Shown one piece after another: positions 37,141-51,000 of a DNA stretch of 64,000 nucleotides; position 1 is the first letter of the stretch, and the number at the start of each line of letters is the position of its first letter. Source of the stretch: Atrichornis clamosus (taxonomy: Eukaryota > Chordata > Aves > Passeriformes > Menuridae). Location of the stretch: NCBI GenBank assembly GCA_013400975.1, contig WBMZ01000208.1, positions 1 through 64,000 on the forward strand. Reading direction: 5' to 3'. The translations under genes and the position numbers were made by a program. The notes below the pieces were generated by a model. That model had not been told where the DNA came from, ran no database searches, and was given only the letters and a program-made list of their open reading frames with translations.

Positions 37141-38899
37141 TGCCATTATAAGTCTCTTTATTGAGGACCTTTGAGGAGTCCAGGAATTGTGTGAGTATGA
37201 AGAATGATTGTTCCTAGTGACAGTCTTATCAGTATAGTTGCAGTTTGTATTAAAGATGCCTTTTCTTTGGAAGATGTCTACAGATGATCTCTGACAGATT
37301 TTCTGGTATTTCATAAGCACTGTGGAAAGGAAACACTGCAATTTGTACAAGAGAGTAATCATACATTTTGGCCAAAAAGTTTGAAGACCTTATGCTCTTT
37401 TGTATATATTTATGAAAGCAGCATCAAGGACTTCAAAAACACTTTAGGTGAGATCTGAAACTTGATAATGACAGTAGAAATTTTCATATTACTTCTTAAC
37501 GGGCTTCATATCAGGCTTTTTGTGTGCTGCTCATATAGTGACTGCTATTTTCTTACTAGAAATAAATACACAGTATGATAAACATTGCTTCTACCTTGTA
37601 CAAAGGAAGTTTCTTCCAGTTCCACGGTCAGCTGCTTGTGTGCAACACCATGCTCCTGGGCTGTTTAGGAAAGCTGTGATATATCTCTTGCATCAGATCT
37701 GCCTGCCTTAGAGACTGCAAGAGACTTTGACTATTTTTGCCTCTTAAGATATCATGACACATCTTAGGAAAAGACAAGTTGTGTTATCAAAATACAGTTA
37801 GCCATGCAGAAAAGCATCAAACTCCCTTATCTTGTTTGTTTAAATGCATTTCAGACTGAATTTAATGGTGCTGCTATTTTTACTCAGACATATTTGACTA
37901 CACCTTAAAGTCTGCCTCTTAAAAAAAGCACAAAAAATTTAAAATCTTGACTGCAATTGAACTTATTATCTCAACCTATCAAGACCGGAAGTTTGCAGGC
38001 ATGTGAGTACTGTTTAAGATTGCTACACAAATGAACAATTTTTTCCCCCTTCCCTGTGCCTCTGTGTGGGTCTTTCCCCTGTTCTCCCTTTCCACTCCCA
38101 AATTCAGTTATTTGCTGAATTTTGTAAACAAGAAACACCTGTTCTTTACACATTTTAAAAAAAGAGTTAATTTTTTTTAAAAAGCATGGATGTAAGAATT
38201 ACAGTAGGATGGAATACCTGGAGTGTTCAGACATAAACCAAATGTAACTCAGTGTTTTTTTGTCAGGAATATTAGAGAACTATGAGAATATTTATTAATG
38301 AAGAAGGTATAAACATCATGAGTTTGAAGGCAGATGGGTTCAGGCTCTGTATAGCATTTTCAGTGCTCCTCTGCTGTCTAGTACATTTGCAGGTATCTAT
38401 TCAAGTTCCTTGCTGGTATCTTTTCCACAAAAAGCAGGAAAATTTGACAAAATTACATACTTCCAAGAAGAAGTGTTGCCCAAAGTCATATTTATCTCAT
38501 ACGTACTGTGCCTGATAATGAGCTGGTGAATGGTGATGCCTTGAAACTGGGATGGTGGTTCTTCCACAAAATCCAGGGGTGTCTGCAGGAAGAAAACCCC
38601 AGGGTGAGCATGGCCTGTAGGTTGCTGAAGGCACAGCCTGTGGCATTGTGGGTCACAGCTCGGGGGTTTCAGGGTTCCTTCCCTCAGAGATCGCTGATGG
38701 TGTGTGTGGCCAGAGCTCTGAATGTCTGCCTCCCTGTGGCTTGCTATGGAGTGAACTGAACACCTGTCCTCACTGTTAAATTACAGTTTCAGACAGGTTG
38801 CAGGAGCTAAGGAGGTGATGACAGAATGTTACTCATGGTTTTGAATCAGTGACAGGGAGGCACATTTAACGTGTATCAATGATGCAGGGAAGATGCAAG
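37141..38899. other. Non-coding DNA
   Basis: Mostly AT-rich. A GC-richer patch at 38520-38760 carries an 83-codon plus frame without an ATG start; nothing recognised. Confidence 0.5.
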
Positions 38900-39140
38900 A
38901 GCCAGAGGCTGTGAGGGAAAGCCAACTTTGTTCAAAGGTTTGTGTTTCTGACCATGAAAGTGGTGGGTGGCTGGGACAAACTGCCATAAGGAGTGGTGGG
39001 TTCTTGATCTTTTTGGATATTGAGAGTCTGTATACTTTATTTCAGGTAAATAATGGGAAGGAGAACTATAGGAAGTGCTACAGAAGAGGTTGAAACAGGT
39101 GATCATATAGATTGTTCTGGCTTTAACTTAATTCTCATGT
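38900..39140 (+). mobile_element. Possible ancient CR1-like LINE 3' end
   Basis: The segment contains 'gtggtgggttcttgatcttt' and ends with 'gtgatcatatagattgttct' then 'ggctttaacttaattctcatg'. This is the block order of the 3' end of old amniote CR1 elements, where a 'tgatca...ttctggc' block precedes the tail. Similarity is weak and recognised by eye only. Confidence 0.4.
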
Positions 39141-39822
39141 TACGACTGCTCATTTACTGCATGCCTCTCAAGTCTGCTTTTCACATGCTTCTGATAAGCA
39201 TCTAATGGTTTGTTTTTGTTTTTTTTTTGTAAATTGGAGTACTTTCTGCCAATACGTCAAATACAGAACCAGCCTCTTCGGCAACAGCCCCAGTAGGTGA
39301 GGTGGGTGAGTAAATTGAGGTGTCTGGGCTTGAAGCAGCTATGAGTCTTTTTTAGTGCATATGCTGGAATTGAAGAAAAACTACTATAGACATTCAAAAC
39401 CATATCGAATGTAATACAAGGTTCAGGATTTCTTTCTTCATGGTGAGGAAGAGGGTTTTGATGCTTATATTTCAGCAAAAACAATTCTTGTTGTTCCAAT
39501 GTATTCTTAACAGTTAAATTTTCTTTACTGCCATCTGAACACACTGCATATAGATTTACACTTGTGATACTGTAATTCCATCTTCATGCCAACTGTTTAT
39601 GGAGTTGTACTGTAAAACTTCTCCCAGCTCGCTGCATTTGTCTCATTCTAGAGATTCCAGACAGATTACACCTAGGTTGCCTTTTTTTTCACCCTTCTCT
39701 ATATCCCATTTTTCAAGTTTTTTTGGCTTTCTTTTCCTAAAATGTTTGAAGTCTAGGAGCAAGAACAGTGTTTGAACATTTATGTAATAACGAACAGATA
39801 GTTTAACGATTTGTCATTGTTT

Positions 39823-39893
39823 CACATTGAAAGTCACGATCTTTCAGCAGTGTGACAAAAAAGTCACATTGAAGTTCACAATCTTTCAGCAGT
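39823..39893 (+). repeat. Spaced 29-bp direct repeat
   Basis: CACATTGAAAGTCACGATCT at 39823 and CACATTGAAGTTCACAATCT at 39865 begin two 29-base copies, each followed by TTCAGCAGT. The repeat distance is 42 bases. Confidence 0.85.
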
Positions 39894-40335
39894 AATGCCA
39901 GTTAGAGCGAGCTACACTTAAATAATAATGTGATTCTTATCAGAACTATATTCAGCCTCTAAATATTGAGGAAGCTGTGACTCAATAATTAGTAGAGTGA
40001 GTATCAAACAAAGTGGCCAATTGGTTTGACAAAATTAGCTATGTTTAATTAAGCCACAGCCAATTGTCTCCCCTTGTATGTTTCTCCTTAGATTTATAAT
40101 CTCTTATGCATCCAGTTGCAACTGATGTTTTAAATAATTTTTTCACTGAAGTCTACAATATGATGTAGGGTGTTTTTAAAACAGATGCTCTTTGAATGAT
40201 TTAGTCAGCTCCAGTTACTGAAAAGAAATGGCTGAAATTCCTGCTTGCTTTGTGGAAAATATTTCTGAAGAAACTGAGAACCAAAAGGTGTTTCTGTCTT
40301 CTGCATTAAAAGTAGGATTGTTTCTCTCTCATAAA

Positions 40336-40362
40336 ATATATGTGTATATATATATATATATA
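40336..40362 (+). repeat. TA-rich microsatellite
   Basis: Alternating T and A with one GTG interruption, with about eight uninterrupted TA units at the right end. Confidence 0.9.
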
Positions 40363-41840
40363 AAACCTTTGTCACCTGCTCAGTGTTGAGGGTTTAGTTT
40401 ATATTATTGGTGCTTTTAAAAAATTCTTTTCATTGCTTTGGGCAACTGGCAAAGATTCACTAGAGCTGTTTAGCAGCAAAATAATGTAGTCAGAGCAACT
40501 GGACAACTGCTGGAAAGGGCCAGTTCCTGATATTAATGTATATTCATTTAATAGCCCTTTGCTAGGACATTTGCAGAAACAATGACATGTGGTTTTTACT
40601 TGTAGGCAGAGGCAAGAGAAGTGTGCTGTTGCCACGTCCTGCACATGTACCAACAGGGGCTTCTGAAGCCCTGGTTGGTTCTCTCAGGTGACGTTGAGCA
40701 GAAGAAAAGATGTGGTTTTCACAGGTTTGTTTATGAATCAGAAAGTGTAATCCCCCCTGTCTTATCCCACCTTAATTGTATGGCTTTATTATAATGCCTC
40801 TTGTTTGTTTCTTCCTCTGAGATAAATCTACTCATCCTTTCTTCATGAGTTTCTGGGACTTTTGATCTATTTGCTGTTCTTGTGTTTTGCCTCTCCTTAC
40901 TTGTATAAACCAAGAGAGAGCAGCAGAACAGATGCTTCTTTCTACCTCCCTGTTCACTGCCCTATCCATGTGGAAAGTGCATGCAGGGTCTTTTGAACTG
41001 ATGCCTTTCCTTCTCTATTCTGCAACATAAAGAGGTTTGTTTTTCTTCTGCATAAATCAGGCTGTGGCATAAAAATTTTGAGAACTTAAAGATCCATAGT
41101 TTTTCTGATGAGTGCAATGAGTTGAACTTGTGTAGTTTGGGAACTGAGACAGTGTGCTCACCACCCAACCAAAACAATTCCTATTGTGAACAGTCCTAAT
41201 TGCCATTCAGAATAGATTATTGGAAATGATCTAACAAAGAACTTTGAGTGGTGACTGGACCACTGAAAAAACCCCATGGTCTGTTAGATAATTTGTGAGC
41301 TGAAACTTTATGGGGGAATATAGTATATAATAAAGCAATCTCCATAACAGCCAAGTCAGTTTTTGTATTTGGTATGTGTTTTGTTATGCTGCTACAGTGA
41401 AACAGCCAAGCTAGAATAGCAGTAGCAGGAAATGTACAGCTGCTTCTGTTCAGCTGAGTTCTGCAGAGCTCACCAGATCATCTGCTACAGGCAGCAGGAG
41501 ACCACTAAATTATTTTTTCAGTGTTTTTCCAATTGTCTCAGAAAGGGGCTGCTAATATTTTGCAGGTTCTTTAGAGAATTAATCTCTGAGGTCTAGGTAG
41601 CTTCTCTGGTACCACAAAGGAACTGTATTATTGGGTCCCAGCAGTGCACAGAACAGATAGCATCCCATCATTTCCTGTTGCAGTTGCTTGCTGCAGAGAA
41701 GCAGCGCTGACAGGTTACTGCAGCAAACACAGAGATGTTGGTAAGCCTATCTGATTTTCAATTTTCTTATACTACGCGCACCGTGGCTGGGTTTCCTGCA
41801 CTCTTCTGTACGTTGTGAATAATTCCAGTCAGTTTCACAG

Positions 41841-42023
41841 ATGAATTCGAACGTAAAGATCCATCTCAAAGGATGCGATATAACTGAAGAAGGAATGACT
41901 GCAATTGAGAAAGGAGGGTTTAGTGCATATGACTTTGTGTGGGATGCTGTGACCTGGAGGCTGTTTTTTCACTGGCTGTTTATAAACATGTCTGCTGAGG
42001 TCACCAAGGGCACAAACAGGTAA
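41841..42023 (+). CDS. Exon-like ATG-started frame, doubtful
   Basis: A 60-codon frame begins at ATG (41841) directly after TTTCACAG, which resembles a splice acceptor, and ends where CAG|GTAATA (GT at 42020) resembles a donor; reading on gives an immediate TAA. The product would have a mixed acidic/basic N-half and a hydrophobic aromatic segment (RLFFHWLFIN). A small cluster of CpGs at 41776-41878 is unusual for this neighbourhood. No family recognised; it may be an exon of a transcript or chance. Confidence 0.15.
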   Translation: MNSNVKIHLKGCDITEEGMTAIEKGGFSAYDFVWDAVTWRLFFHWLFINMSAEVTKGTNR

Positions 42024-45000
42024 TAACACAAGGAGTGGACCGGAGACCAAAACTCCCCTCTTTTTCATGCTGTAAACAAGGGCACATTCCACCTTTATCT
42101 CTGCAGAGGATTTGGTTTCTGAACTGCATACTGCTATAATTGCAGAGAGCACATGTATTCTGCTTGCTGCACTGTATAACCCCTCTGAGCTTCATGTTTG
42201 CACTAGAGAGATTTTTTTTCCTGATGGCTAAGACTCAGGTTACAGAGTCTCAGCGCTGACTTCACCACCTATGTCTACCGCATCACTTGGTGACCTGGAA
42301 TTTTGGTGGAGCCCCATTCTTGGGGGGCTCTTGGTGACCCCCGTTGTGCCAAAGTGGGCTTCCCTCTGTCCATGTTCATTGTATGAGAAGATACACAGCA
42401 GATGCCTCTTACAAGGTGCTTTTGTGATGGGCCACTGCTATTAATGTTTGCTTCTCTGCCCCATGTTTGACCTTATTGTACTGTGCATTTTTAAGACTGT
42501 AATCATGTCAGAAGGCTGATGTCATTGCAGGGCAAATCAGTGGAAAAATTGGGTCAGAGTGAAAGCTTTTATTCCAGTATAAATATCTGAAATAACACAG
42601 GCACTCCCAAGTCTTGACAATGCATTTCTCTTTCCATGTGTGTTTCCTTTTCTTTTTAATAAAACAAGCTTTGTTCCCAAATTCCCACTTCTGTGATGGA
42701 AGTGTTAGAATTGGATGAGTTATATGTTAACCTCTTGAAAGATTAGTGATCCTCTAACACAGATTTTAATGGCTCATTAGTGTAAAAGGAAGTGTACTGG
42801 ACTGATGGGACATAAACATTATTCATATTCAAAAATAATATCTTGCTCTGAGTTCACTTGCTAACTCCCTCTGGTGAAAAGGGCAGAGTGCAGCCATTAA
42901 AAGGTAGAAACCAAGAAAACACAGACAAGTACTTCTGACCTGAGTGATATGCAGGCAAACTCATCACTGAAGGAGATTATATTGCTTTACAGGTCTGAGT
43001 GGGTGCAATTCTATGGGCTTAAGTAGAACTACTCATCTTTACAACAGCAGAGAACATTACACCAAATATTTAATTGTTTGAGACACAGTTCAGAGAACAG
43101 AAATCTACGTCCATCACTTAGATTTATTGAATATTTGAACCATCCATGTTTTCAGATGTCTCCAGCTCACATTGTGACACCAAAGGAATACACTTGGAAT
43201 ACAAACAATGAGATCTAGTCTAAAAATGAAATGTTGGCAATGGGTTTTAACTTGAACTGTTTGTTCTGTCTGTTTCTTCTGGGTTCATCCCCTGTGTGCA
43301 TCTGACTCAAGTCCCTTTGGCAAGTAACCCTTGCCTGTAACCACTGATGAATTAATCACCACTGACTATACGTTTGTTTGGTATTGCTCTCTGCTGAGAG
43401 CTGGCTGAGCAACCTGGTTACTTCTTTAACTTCACTGTTTGACTCTAGAAAAGCCCTAGCAACTTCTGCTCTGACACTTTGGAGAAGGTATCATACGTTT
43501 GACACCTCTTTTGGCATTTTGAGGCAGCTGGGGGCAAAAAGGATGCCTGGCAGGGCTGAGCTGAAGCGCCTCTGAAGTGGGAACAGGCTTGTGTTTTCAC
43601 TGTGCTAGGAAAATGTACTTAAGAATGCTCATGTCTTGCAGTACTCAATAGCATTACTTTAATTTCAGTTGTAATTCAGGAGTAATTAATTTATTTTTTT
43701 GTCTTATCGATATGCTGCAGTTTAGAAATTGCTAATTTGGGATTTACCTGCATTTGGACCAGTGGCCTTGATGAAACAGTTCTTCCCTGACTTATAATGC
43801 AGTGATTCATTAGGAAGAGTTTTGCCAAAATCAGCAGGTCTCTTAAAATACCATAATTAATTTTTAGTACAGTCAATAATGGCAGATCTTGATGAAGACT
43901 CAACAATCCTTTTTCTCTAGCCCTCCCAGTGAAGCTACATATACGTACATATTCTATTTGATAGCTGAGACACTATGCCTTTGTCTTGTGAATATTTTAT
44001 TTACATTGAAAGGGTTGTCCATTAAAAAATTATTTCTAGTTGACAGTACTGCCCCTTTATGTACTTGCAATATCTGTTGTCTTTTTTCCTTTCTGCTGGT
44101 CCTCCACTGCAAATTTCAAGTATTTGTAGCACTGTTTCATGTTTCTTCCTCAAGGCAATTATAGATGCAGACAACAAGTTACAGTGGGTTAAGAACTTTG
44201 CGTTAATATCTAATGATTGATCTAAGTGATGCATCTGAAGCAGTTTCAAAACAAATATATTTAACTCGTGAAAAAAGTCTTCCTGAATTCTTAGCCAGTC
44301 TGAAATAATATTTTTTTTTTAACCTCTTCATTTCAAGGAATTTTAAGGGTCAGTAATGACAGAGGTTGCACTTAAATAACTTCTTATTTAATAAAAAGAA
44401 GAGAGCATGTTATGAAAGAATGCTTTTTCGAGAAGTTGCACTAGGATAAAGAATGTCACATGGAGAGCCACTGAAAGAGGAGGCAGTGCATTTATCTCAC
44501 CAAATTCATATTTCTTTTAGTTGCTTACACCTAAGTTGGCTGTTGAACCTTGCTTTGTAGTAAGTGGAGGAAAACTGGAACTTCTGAGATTTAGCTTGTA
44601 GACAGCTAAAGTAGATCACATGAGCCAAACCTTAAATATACCCTTTTCTGTGAGAGCCTTGAGTGACTAGTTTCAGGACAGAAATCTGCTGAAGTGTTCC
44701 ACCTCATGAGTCCTGATGTTACCTGGCTTAGTTTTAGAGCAGTGGCTGTGATGCAGTGAAGGTGTTGTTCCAAATTCATCCGAGTGGATGTGGCTCTAGC
44801 GAGGGTCTCTCTTGCACTGAGCTGATGCCATGAGGTCTGATTCATGGCTGTGTGGGGAGGCAGTGCTCTGTCCCATGGTGGTATTGGACCCTCAGTGATA
44901 CTTCTTGATCAGGTAGCTCAGGTAGCTGCCTGAAATTATGCGGGATAAATCTCAATTCAGGATGGTCAGTGTGACTGTTTGCCTGCCCCTGTTTCATCAG

Positions 45001-48000
45001 TAATAGTGAGAAGTCTTGATTCTGATCAGGAATAAGAAAAAAATGTTTGAAGTATTCATATGAGCAACTCCTGGTAAAACTGCAAAGGATCAGGAGAGAA
45101 CTGACGAGGTCTGACTTTTTAAAAATGACGTATTAGTTTTTCAATGCTTGAGGGGATACCCAGAGGTAAGAATGTTAGTCTTTGGAATATTCTTATAATT
45201 TCAAACACTTATTCTTTTAGCACCATTGCATAGTGGTTTTTTAATAGTCATCATGATGAATTTAATATGCATATTGTGTCTGTATCTGTTCCTCAAAATA
45301 TACCCTGTTCTTGGAAGAGCTTAATTATCTGTTTTCTTTCCTTTTCTCTATTTTAATGTGCTATCAATCCCTGCACACTTTTTTTTTTTTCCTAAGAACA
45401 CTGAATTTATATGTGTCCTAAAGTCTAGTGATTGTTGTTTGGAGACCTGACCATTTCCAAATGGAGTTTCCAAATATATTAACATAATGATGCAGTTGTG
45501 TCTACATTTATTTTCCAAACAATTGTGTTCCCTCCAAAATGCAAGCGGTATAGATAAGGAGAGCTTATTGCAGATAGCTGAAATTAAATTTTTCTTTAAG
45601 AAGTTCAGACTCAGCTCAGGAAATGTAGTTCTTAACAGAATGGTGGAGACACTGCTGCAATTGATTGCTATGATGTTAGCCTAGGAGATCAAGCTGACTG
45701 CACTGTGTAATTAATACATTGCAATGAATGCACTGGATGGTATCACTTAATAGGAGGAACTTGTGCTAACCGTCATTATCAGTGATGCTCTTCCAATTTC
45801 AGATTGTGGTTAACTGATTTGACATTAAATTCCCCTTTACTTTTGTCCTGCACTGCAGAGATTAATTGTTTTGTGGTCAGAGATCAACTGAATATTGATC
45901 CACAAGTCAAATCTGTCTACCTACCTTTTACACGCTTTTTTGCTTACTACATGGCGGAGTAAATTAAACTGATCTGCTACTGTAAGCTTCTATTTCAGTA
46001 TAAATCTCTCCTTTTATCTTAAGCTCTTTATCACAGTTATAACAGTGAATTCTGCTCACTCAGTTACTCCTGTCTGTTCAGATTCACCAATTCTGGGATC
46101 CTTCATGCCAGACAGTATCTGCTTCAGTAGGATTGGAATAATTTAGCAGCTTTGAAAATGCTACTGTCATTTATTCTAGGAGTCAGCTGTCTTGGAAGGA
46201 CCCAAGAAAGGCCAAAGTAGTTTGCATTTATCGGCAAACTATCGCTTGTTTTAGTACTGACTTTTAGTTTAGCTGCAAAGATGAGAAGTAAACATTATTT
46301 TGGAAACTTTAGTCAATAGAGATTGTTGAGGAATTTTTTTCATTATTTAAAAAAGAATAAACCAAATATTAATACTGGGATTCCAAATTAATCAAAAAAG
46401 GGCCAATGCTCTAAAAGGCTGAAGTTCATAAGCTGGAACAATGAAAGGCTGTAAATAATATCCTCAAAATGCTTTGTAGGCAAAGTTGGTCCCTATATGC
46501 ACATATTTACCTAATTGAAATAGACTGTTTCATGAGTAGAGGAATAAGGTGTTGGCAGAAACAAGCTATCCAGTATTATCCATCTCGGGAAAAATAAAAG
46601 ATATGTCTTTAAGGCAGGATAGTGACAAATGTCAAAAATTCAAGCATGAATCCAGAAAGAGCCAGTCTGTGTGTCTTGTGTTTTGCCAAAGAGGCTTGTG
46701 AAACCAGCCCTGCCCCTGCTTCGAGAGGAACTTGTGAATAGATCCACAGCACACTTTTGCTAATGACAAATGTCACCAGGTAGAATCAATATCATTCTGT
46801 GATTTGTGCACCCATATTCCTTTGCAATTACTGCAAGAAAGGCTGGGAAGTAAAAATGAGTATTTGGTTGAGAACTCTGAAGTCTTTGTACATAAATTAT
46901 GGGAAAATGCAAATTTGGTGACTAAATAAACACCGCCACCCGTCTAGAAAGATACAGTCAAAATGAAGACAGTTTCTGCTGTAGAGTGTACATAGTGCAG
47001 AGTGGAAGGGAATGAAACACCAATGCCCATTGATTTTAATAGAATTGGACCTGAGTTGCTATTGCAGAAATAATGAATTTCAGCCCCACCTGTTCATGTA
47101 ATAAAATCAATGATATAAGGAGGACTTGGTTCTTTAGAAGTACATCAATTAAAGCTATCATAAACTCTAAAAGTTTCTAAACTCTGAAGCACAAGGTCTA
47201 TTTTAAGAGTTTAATCAATCTTGGTATATTAAAATGAGCTGTGGTATGGCAGATAGCCCTCACTATTTATTTAGCTTTTGCTAGACCCTATACTGGTGCA
47301 TGTCAATTCTATATATACAGGTGTGATGGAGGGATATTGGTGTTGCTTATCAGTGCTCAGTCTTAGCAAGACTTTGCAGATGTTGCATCAATTAATTTGT
47401 ATTAGAATTGTAAAAAGTAGTTTTGCTGCTGGTTTTGACTGCAGAGATGATTAACCAAACCTTATAAGAAATATTTTAGCAGCACGGATTAGAGATGAAA
47501 ATACTGGATTTTATAATTGGTTCTGAGTTCATAATTTTGCATTAAGTTTTTTGGATATATGCTTTCACATGTTTGATCAAAATATTCCTATGGTATCGAA
47601 GCATTCTGGAGTTAATATAAGAAAACAACTAGTAAGCAAAAAGGATTTGACCAATGTTTGAATACTGTAACATGTTGAAATTTGTTACTGGTTTTAGAAA
47701 TCTTGACCAATTATTATTTTGATATTCTTTCTAGTACTGTCTGTGCCTTTATGAGAAGAAACAATGAGTAATTATTCTGCCTCATTTAGATATCTCAAGC
47801 ATCAGTAGCTGTCTCTCCCTTCACCCTGTATCAAAGTTGTCTTCAGGTAGAAGAGAAATGGTTTATTCTCTGCAAAAAGAAGAAAAGTTTTTAAGCTCTT
47901 CAGCGCACTTCTGTAATGGACAACAATTTCAAAATTTTAGTACTGTCAAGTCTAAAGATTTTTATAAATTATTGGGGGGTTTTAATCATCATAAAATTTA
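42024..48000. other. AT-rich non-coding DNA
   Basis: About 6 kb with no recognised gene or transposon apart from a possible unclassified repeat at 44660-44780 (see findings). Frames are short in all directions. Confidence 0.55.
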
Positions 48001-51000
48001 ATATTCTCTTTGGCATCTGAGTTCTGGAAATGTGGTATTTATATGAAAATCCTGGCTTGTACCAAGGGACGTTTTTGCTTTTTTTTTTTTTTTTACTTGG
48101 AGGTTTAGAGTGTGATCCCTAACAGCTCCTTGTTGCTCAAAAAAGAATTAAAAGCAACTTCTTCACTTTTATTTCATGCTGTTAAGTCACAAGAGAGAAA
48201 GAGTTAAGCTTGATAATTTAAGAACAAATACAGACTTTCAACATGTTCAGTCAGAAAATGACTTTTCTTTCACTCACTCAGACTTCTCTGTGGGATCTGT
48301 CTGGTGGACAACAAAGGTATATTCTAGAGGAGGTAAAAATAGCTCCATAGAAAAAGTCTAGTCTTGAAGTCTGAGATTCTCACTTGCATCAGGGAAGCTC
48401 ACCCGGGAAGAATATTGAGAATGTGAAATAATTGAATACCAGAAAGCCCATCTCACACTTCCTGGAGTAAAGAGGGCACTGACCAGAACAGAAAGATCGG
48501 TGCTGGCTATCCATAGTAGTACTTTAGGATAGTGTCTTTTATAAAAAGTCAGTGTATGTGTGTAAGACGGTTGCAGTAATGTTGTACTTCACCAGCATGA
48601 ACAAGTGCTGCTTCCAGTGACTTTGTTTTCCTACAAAACTGTAGGCAGCAGAAAGGGGCACTATGTCATCTCAGCGACATTTTTATAATCATTAACGTTT
48701 CAGCTTGAAATTCTCAATGGCTGAAGAGAGGCTCAGTTCCTGAAATAAAAACATCCACAACACTGATTAGAAGTTGAAATGATTAGCTTGATGTCTGTGA
48801 TGTTAATGCTTGCTGAAATGAAAAGGAAAGAAGCGTTCAAAGGCCCAGACGTAACATACCTGACTTCCCCAGACCTATCAAAGGGTTAGCATCAATAACC
48901 AAGTAATGGCTGCTTTATAGTTTGAATTTTCTGACCCAATGTTTTCAAAAGGCTAATAAAAAGTCTCACTGCTAGAGGAAATCTTAGTTTGGAATGACTG
49001 TAAAAATAAAATAGTAATGATAGGGCAATTTGTGTCGGTCTAAGAGTGGAAGTTAAACCTGTAACTGTGCCACTCTTGAAGAGCAAGCTGGAAAAAAAGA
49101 AATTGCATATTTTCACATGCATAGCTAATCATGCTAAAAAGGAAGATTTGTGTAGGAATGAAATTTAAAAAAACATTTTTTTAAAACCTCTACTTTTCAT
49201 GGAAAATGTCCCTTTTTGCTCTACAAGCAGGTCTTAAACACTATCAAAACCTAAGTTGTTCAAAACAGGCATTTTAAAGATGTTTACTGCAATGTCATTT
49301 TGAGTGCAATGATAAACTTCATGTACGCTACATCTTGGGCTTTAGTCATGCAAATAATTGTTCAACTATCTCATTTTATGTATGCATCAGCCTTCATGGA
49401 ACTGGAAGTAGAATTCAGAAAATACTCTGTTTGAAAAACGGAGAGTTTGGACCTAGAAAAATGTGATAACTCACTCACTTGAGCCATAGAATCAGTGGAG
49501 TTATATCCCTTAAAACCAGCTTTTTTGTGTGTATGGCGACATACTGCAGTGTTACCAATGGCTATAGCAGCTTCATATTAAATACAGCATTATTAAAATT
49601 AACTTATTTTCTGTACCTGCTTTGAGTTCCTGTTGTATTGACAGTAACTCTTAGGGAAGGGAAAGAAATGATCTTCGTTATACTACATCTTAAATACTTT
49701 GTATTTTCCCAGTCTAATTTTTGGGCAACACATCGTACAAGTGTAAAGGACATCTGGTAGAAAAGGGTTTTTCCTCTGATGTAATAAACACTTCTGTTCT
49801 CTTTGTCTGAAGCTTGAAAAATCTTACATCTAGAAAATAGAGCGCAGGAAAGCATTTGGTTACATTATGCACACTTATTGGAAAACAAACTTCTGCAGCT
49901 CTGTCAGATAATGCCATCAGCACCCCTGGAGCTTGCACCTACCTTTCAGAATATAAAATATCATAGTTGTACTCCTTTGGATTTCACTGGGCCCAGAGGA
50001 GCTGTACCAAAATTGAATTATCAGAAATCATACCTTCAGCTGTCACAATGAGAGTTGTGAAGACTGTGGTGTCTCTGAGTTATTATCCCCCATTCTGCAC
50101 TCAGAAACTAGGTCACATACTGTCTACTGTACTTTTTTTCCTTCTGTATTTGGGGTTACATCCGAAAGACCTATTTTCCGTTCATAAATGTAGTCTATTG
50201 GATACTCAAGTGCACTTCTGCATGCAGGGCAAATAATGTGAAGTAATGGGAAGAGAAATCCTTTAATCCTTCCTTTCCCCTCTTGTTGAATATTTTTTAT
50301 ATATGTATAAATCACATTTATCCAGTTTTGTACTCTAGTATTTATCATGGTGGAACTGAGAAGTGATACCTGCCATTGCAAGGCCGGAATTGGTGGTGCA
50401 GTCAAGTGTCTTCTGTTAGTCCAATTTCTACACCATCTTTCTAGGTGGTTTCTCTCAAATACTGCCAAGAGTTACATTCTTCCTTGCAGGTCTAAGTTTT
50501 AAATTTCTGTTATTTTAGTTGGCTGTTTAGTCCATTTTTTAGCTAGGTTGTAATCTCAGTGCATAAGGAAACTTCATTTAGATTGATACACTTCATAGAG
50601 ACAGAGGCTTTGTGTGCCAGTTTTTTGTGACACTACAGGAGAAATAAAACCCCTTAGTTGTAATGAAAGATTACCGAACACGAGTGTTCTTTCCTAAAGT
50701 TGTGCCATGTGTGATTTAGTCATAGTTAATAAGTATTATGTATATTCCAGTGTCTTTCATCACCACTATTAAGTAGATATGACCTGCTGTTAACTGATAG
50801 CCATGGTCATCCTATATTGAATGACAAAATAAACTCAGACATTAAATATGCTGGAAACATTGGATAGTTTCCTGTGAGAATCACAAAATCTGTTACAATA
50901 GGCTAAATTTCTGGTATAATCTTATCTCAGTGAAGCTATATCTAATCAGTGGCACAGCATATATAATGATAGCTGTCCAAGATGTTAATTGTAAAGTATT

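Larger units (their letters stand above)
39141..41840. other. Non-coding DNA with short repeats
   Basis: Contains the spaced direct repeat at 39823-39893 and the TA-rich microsatellite at 40336-40362. The region 40000-40150 is AT-rich with two GCCAATTG motifs; no gene recognised. Confidence 0.5.

Noticed and set aside
40010..40075. Possible conserved regulatory element with two GCCAATTG motifs and TTAATTAA
   Set aside because: Such motifs are common in AT-rich DNA, and conservation cannot be seen from one sequence.
46930..47090. Segment with 'cccattgattttaatagaat' resembling old amniote DNA-transposon or MITE sequence
   Set aside because: Only one short block matches; no paired arm or boundaries could be found.
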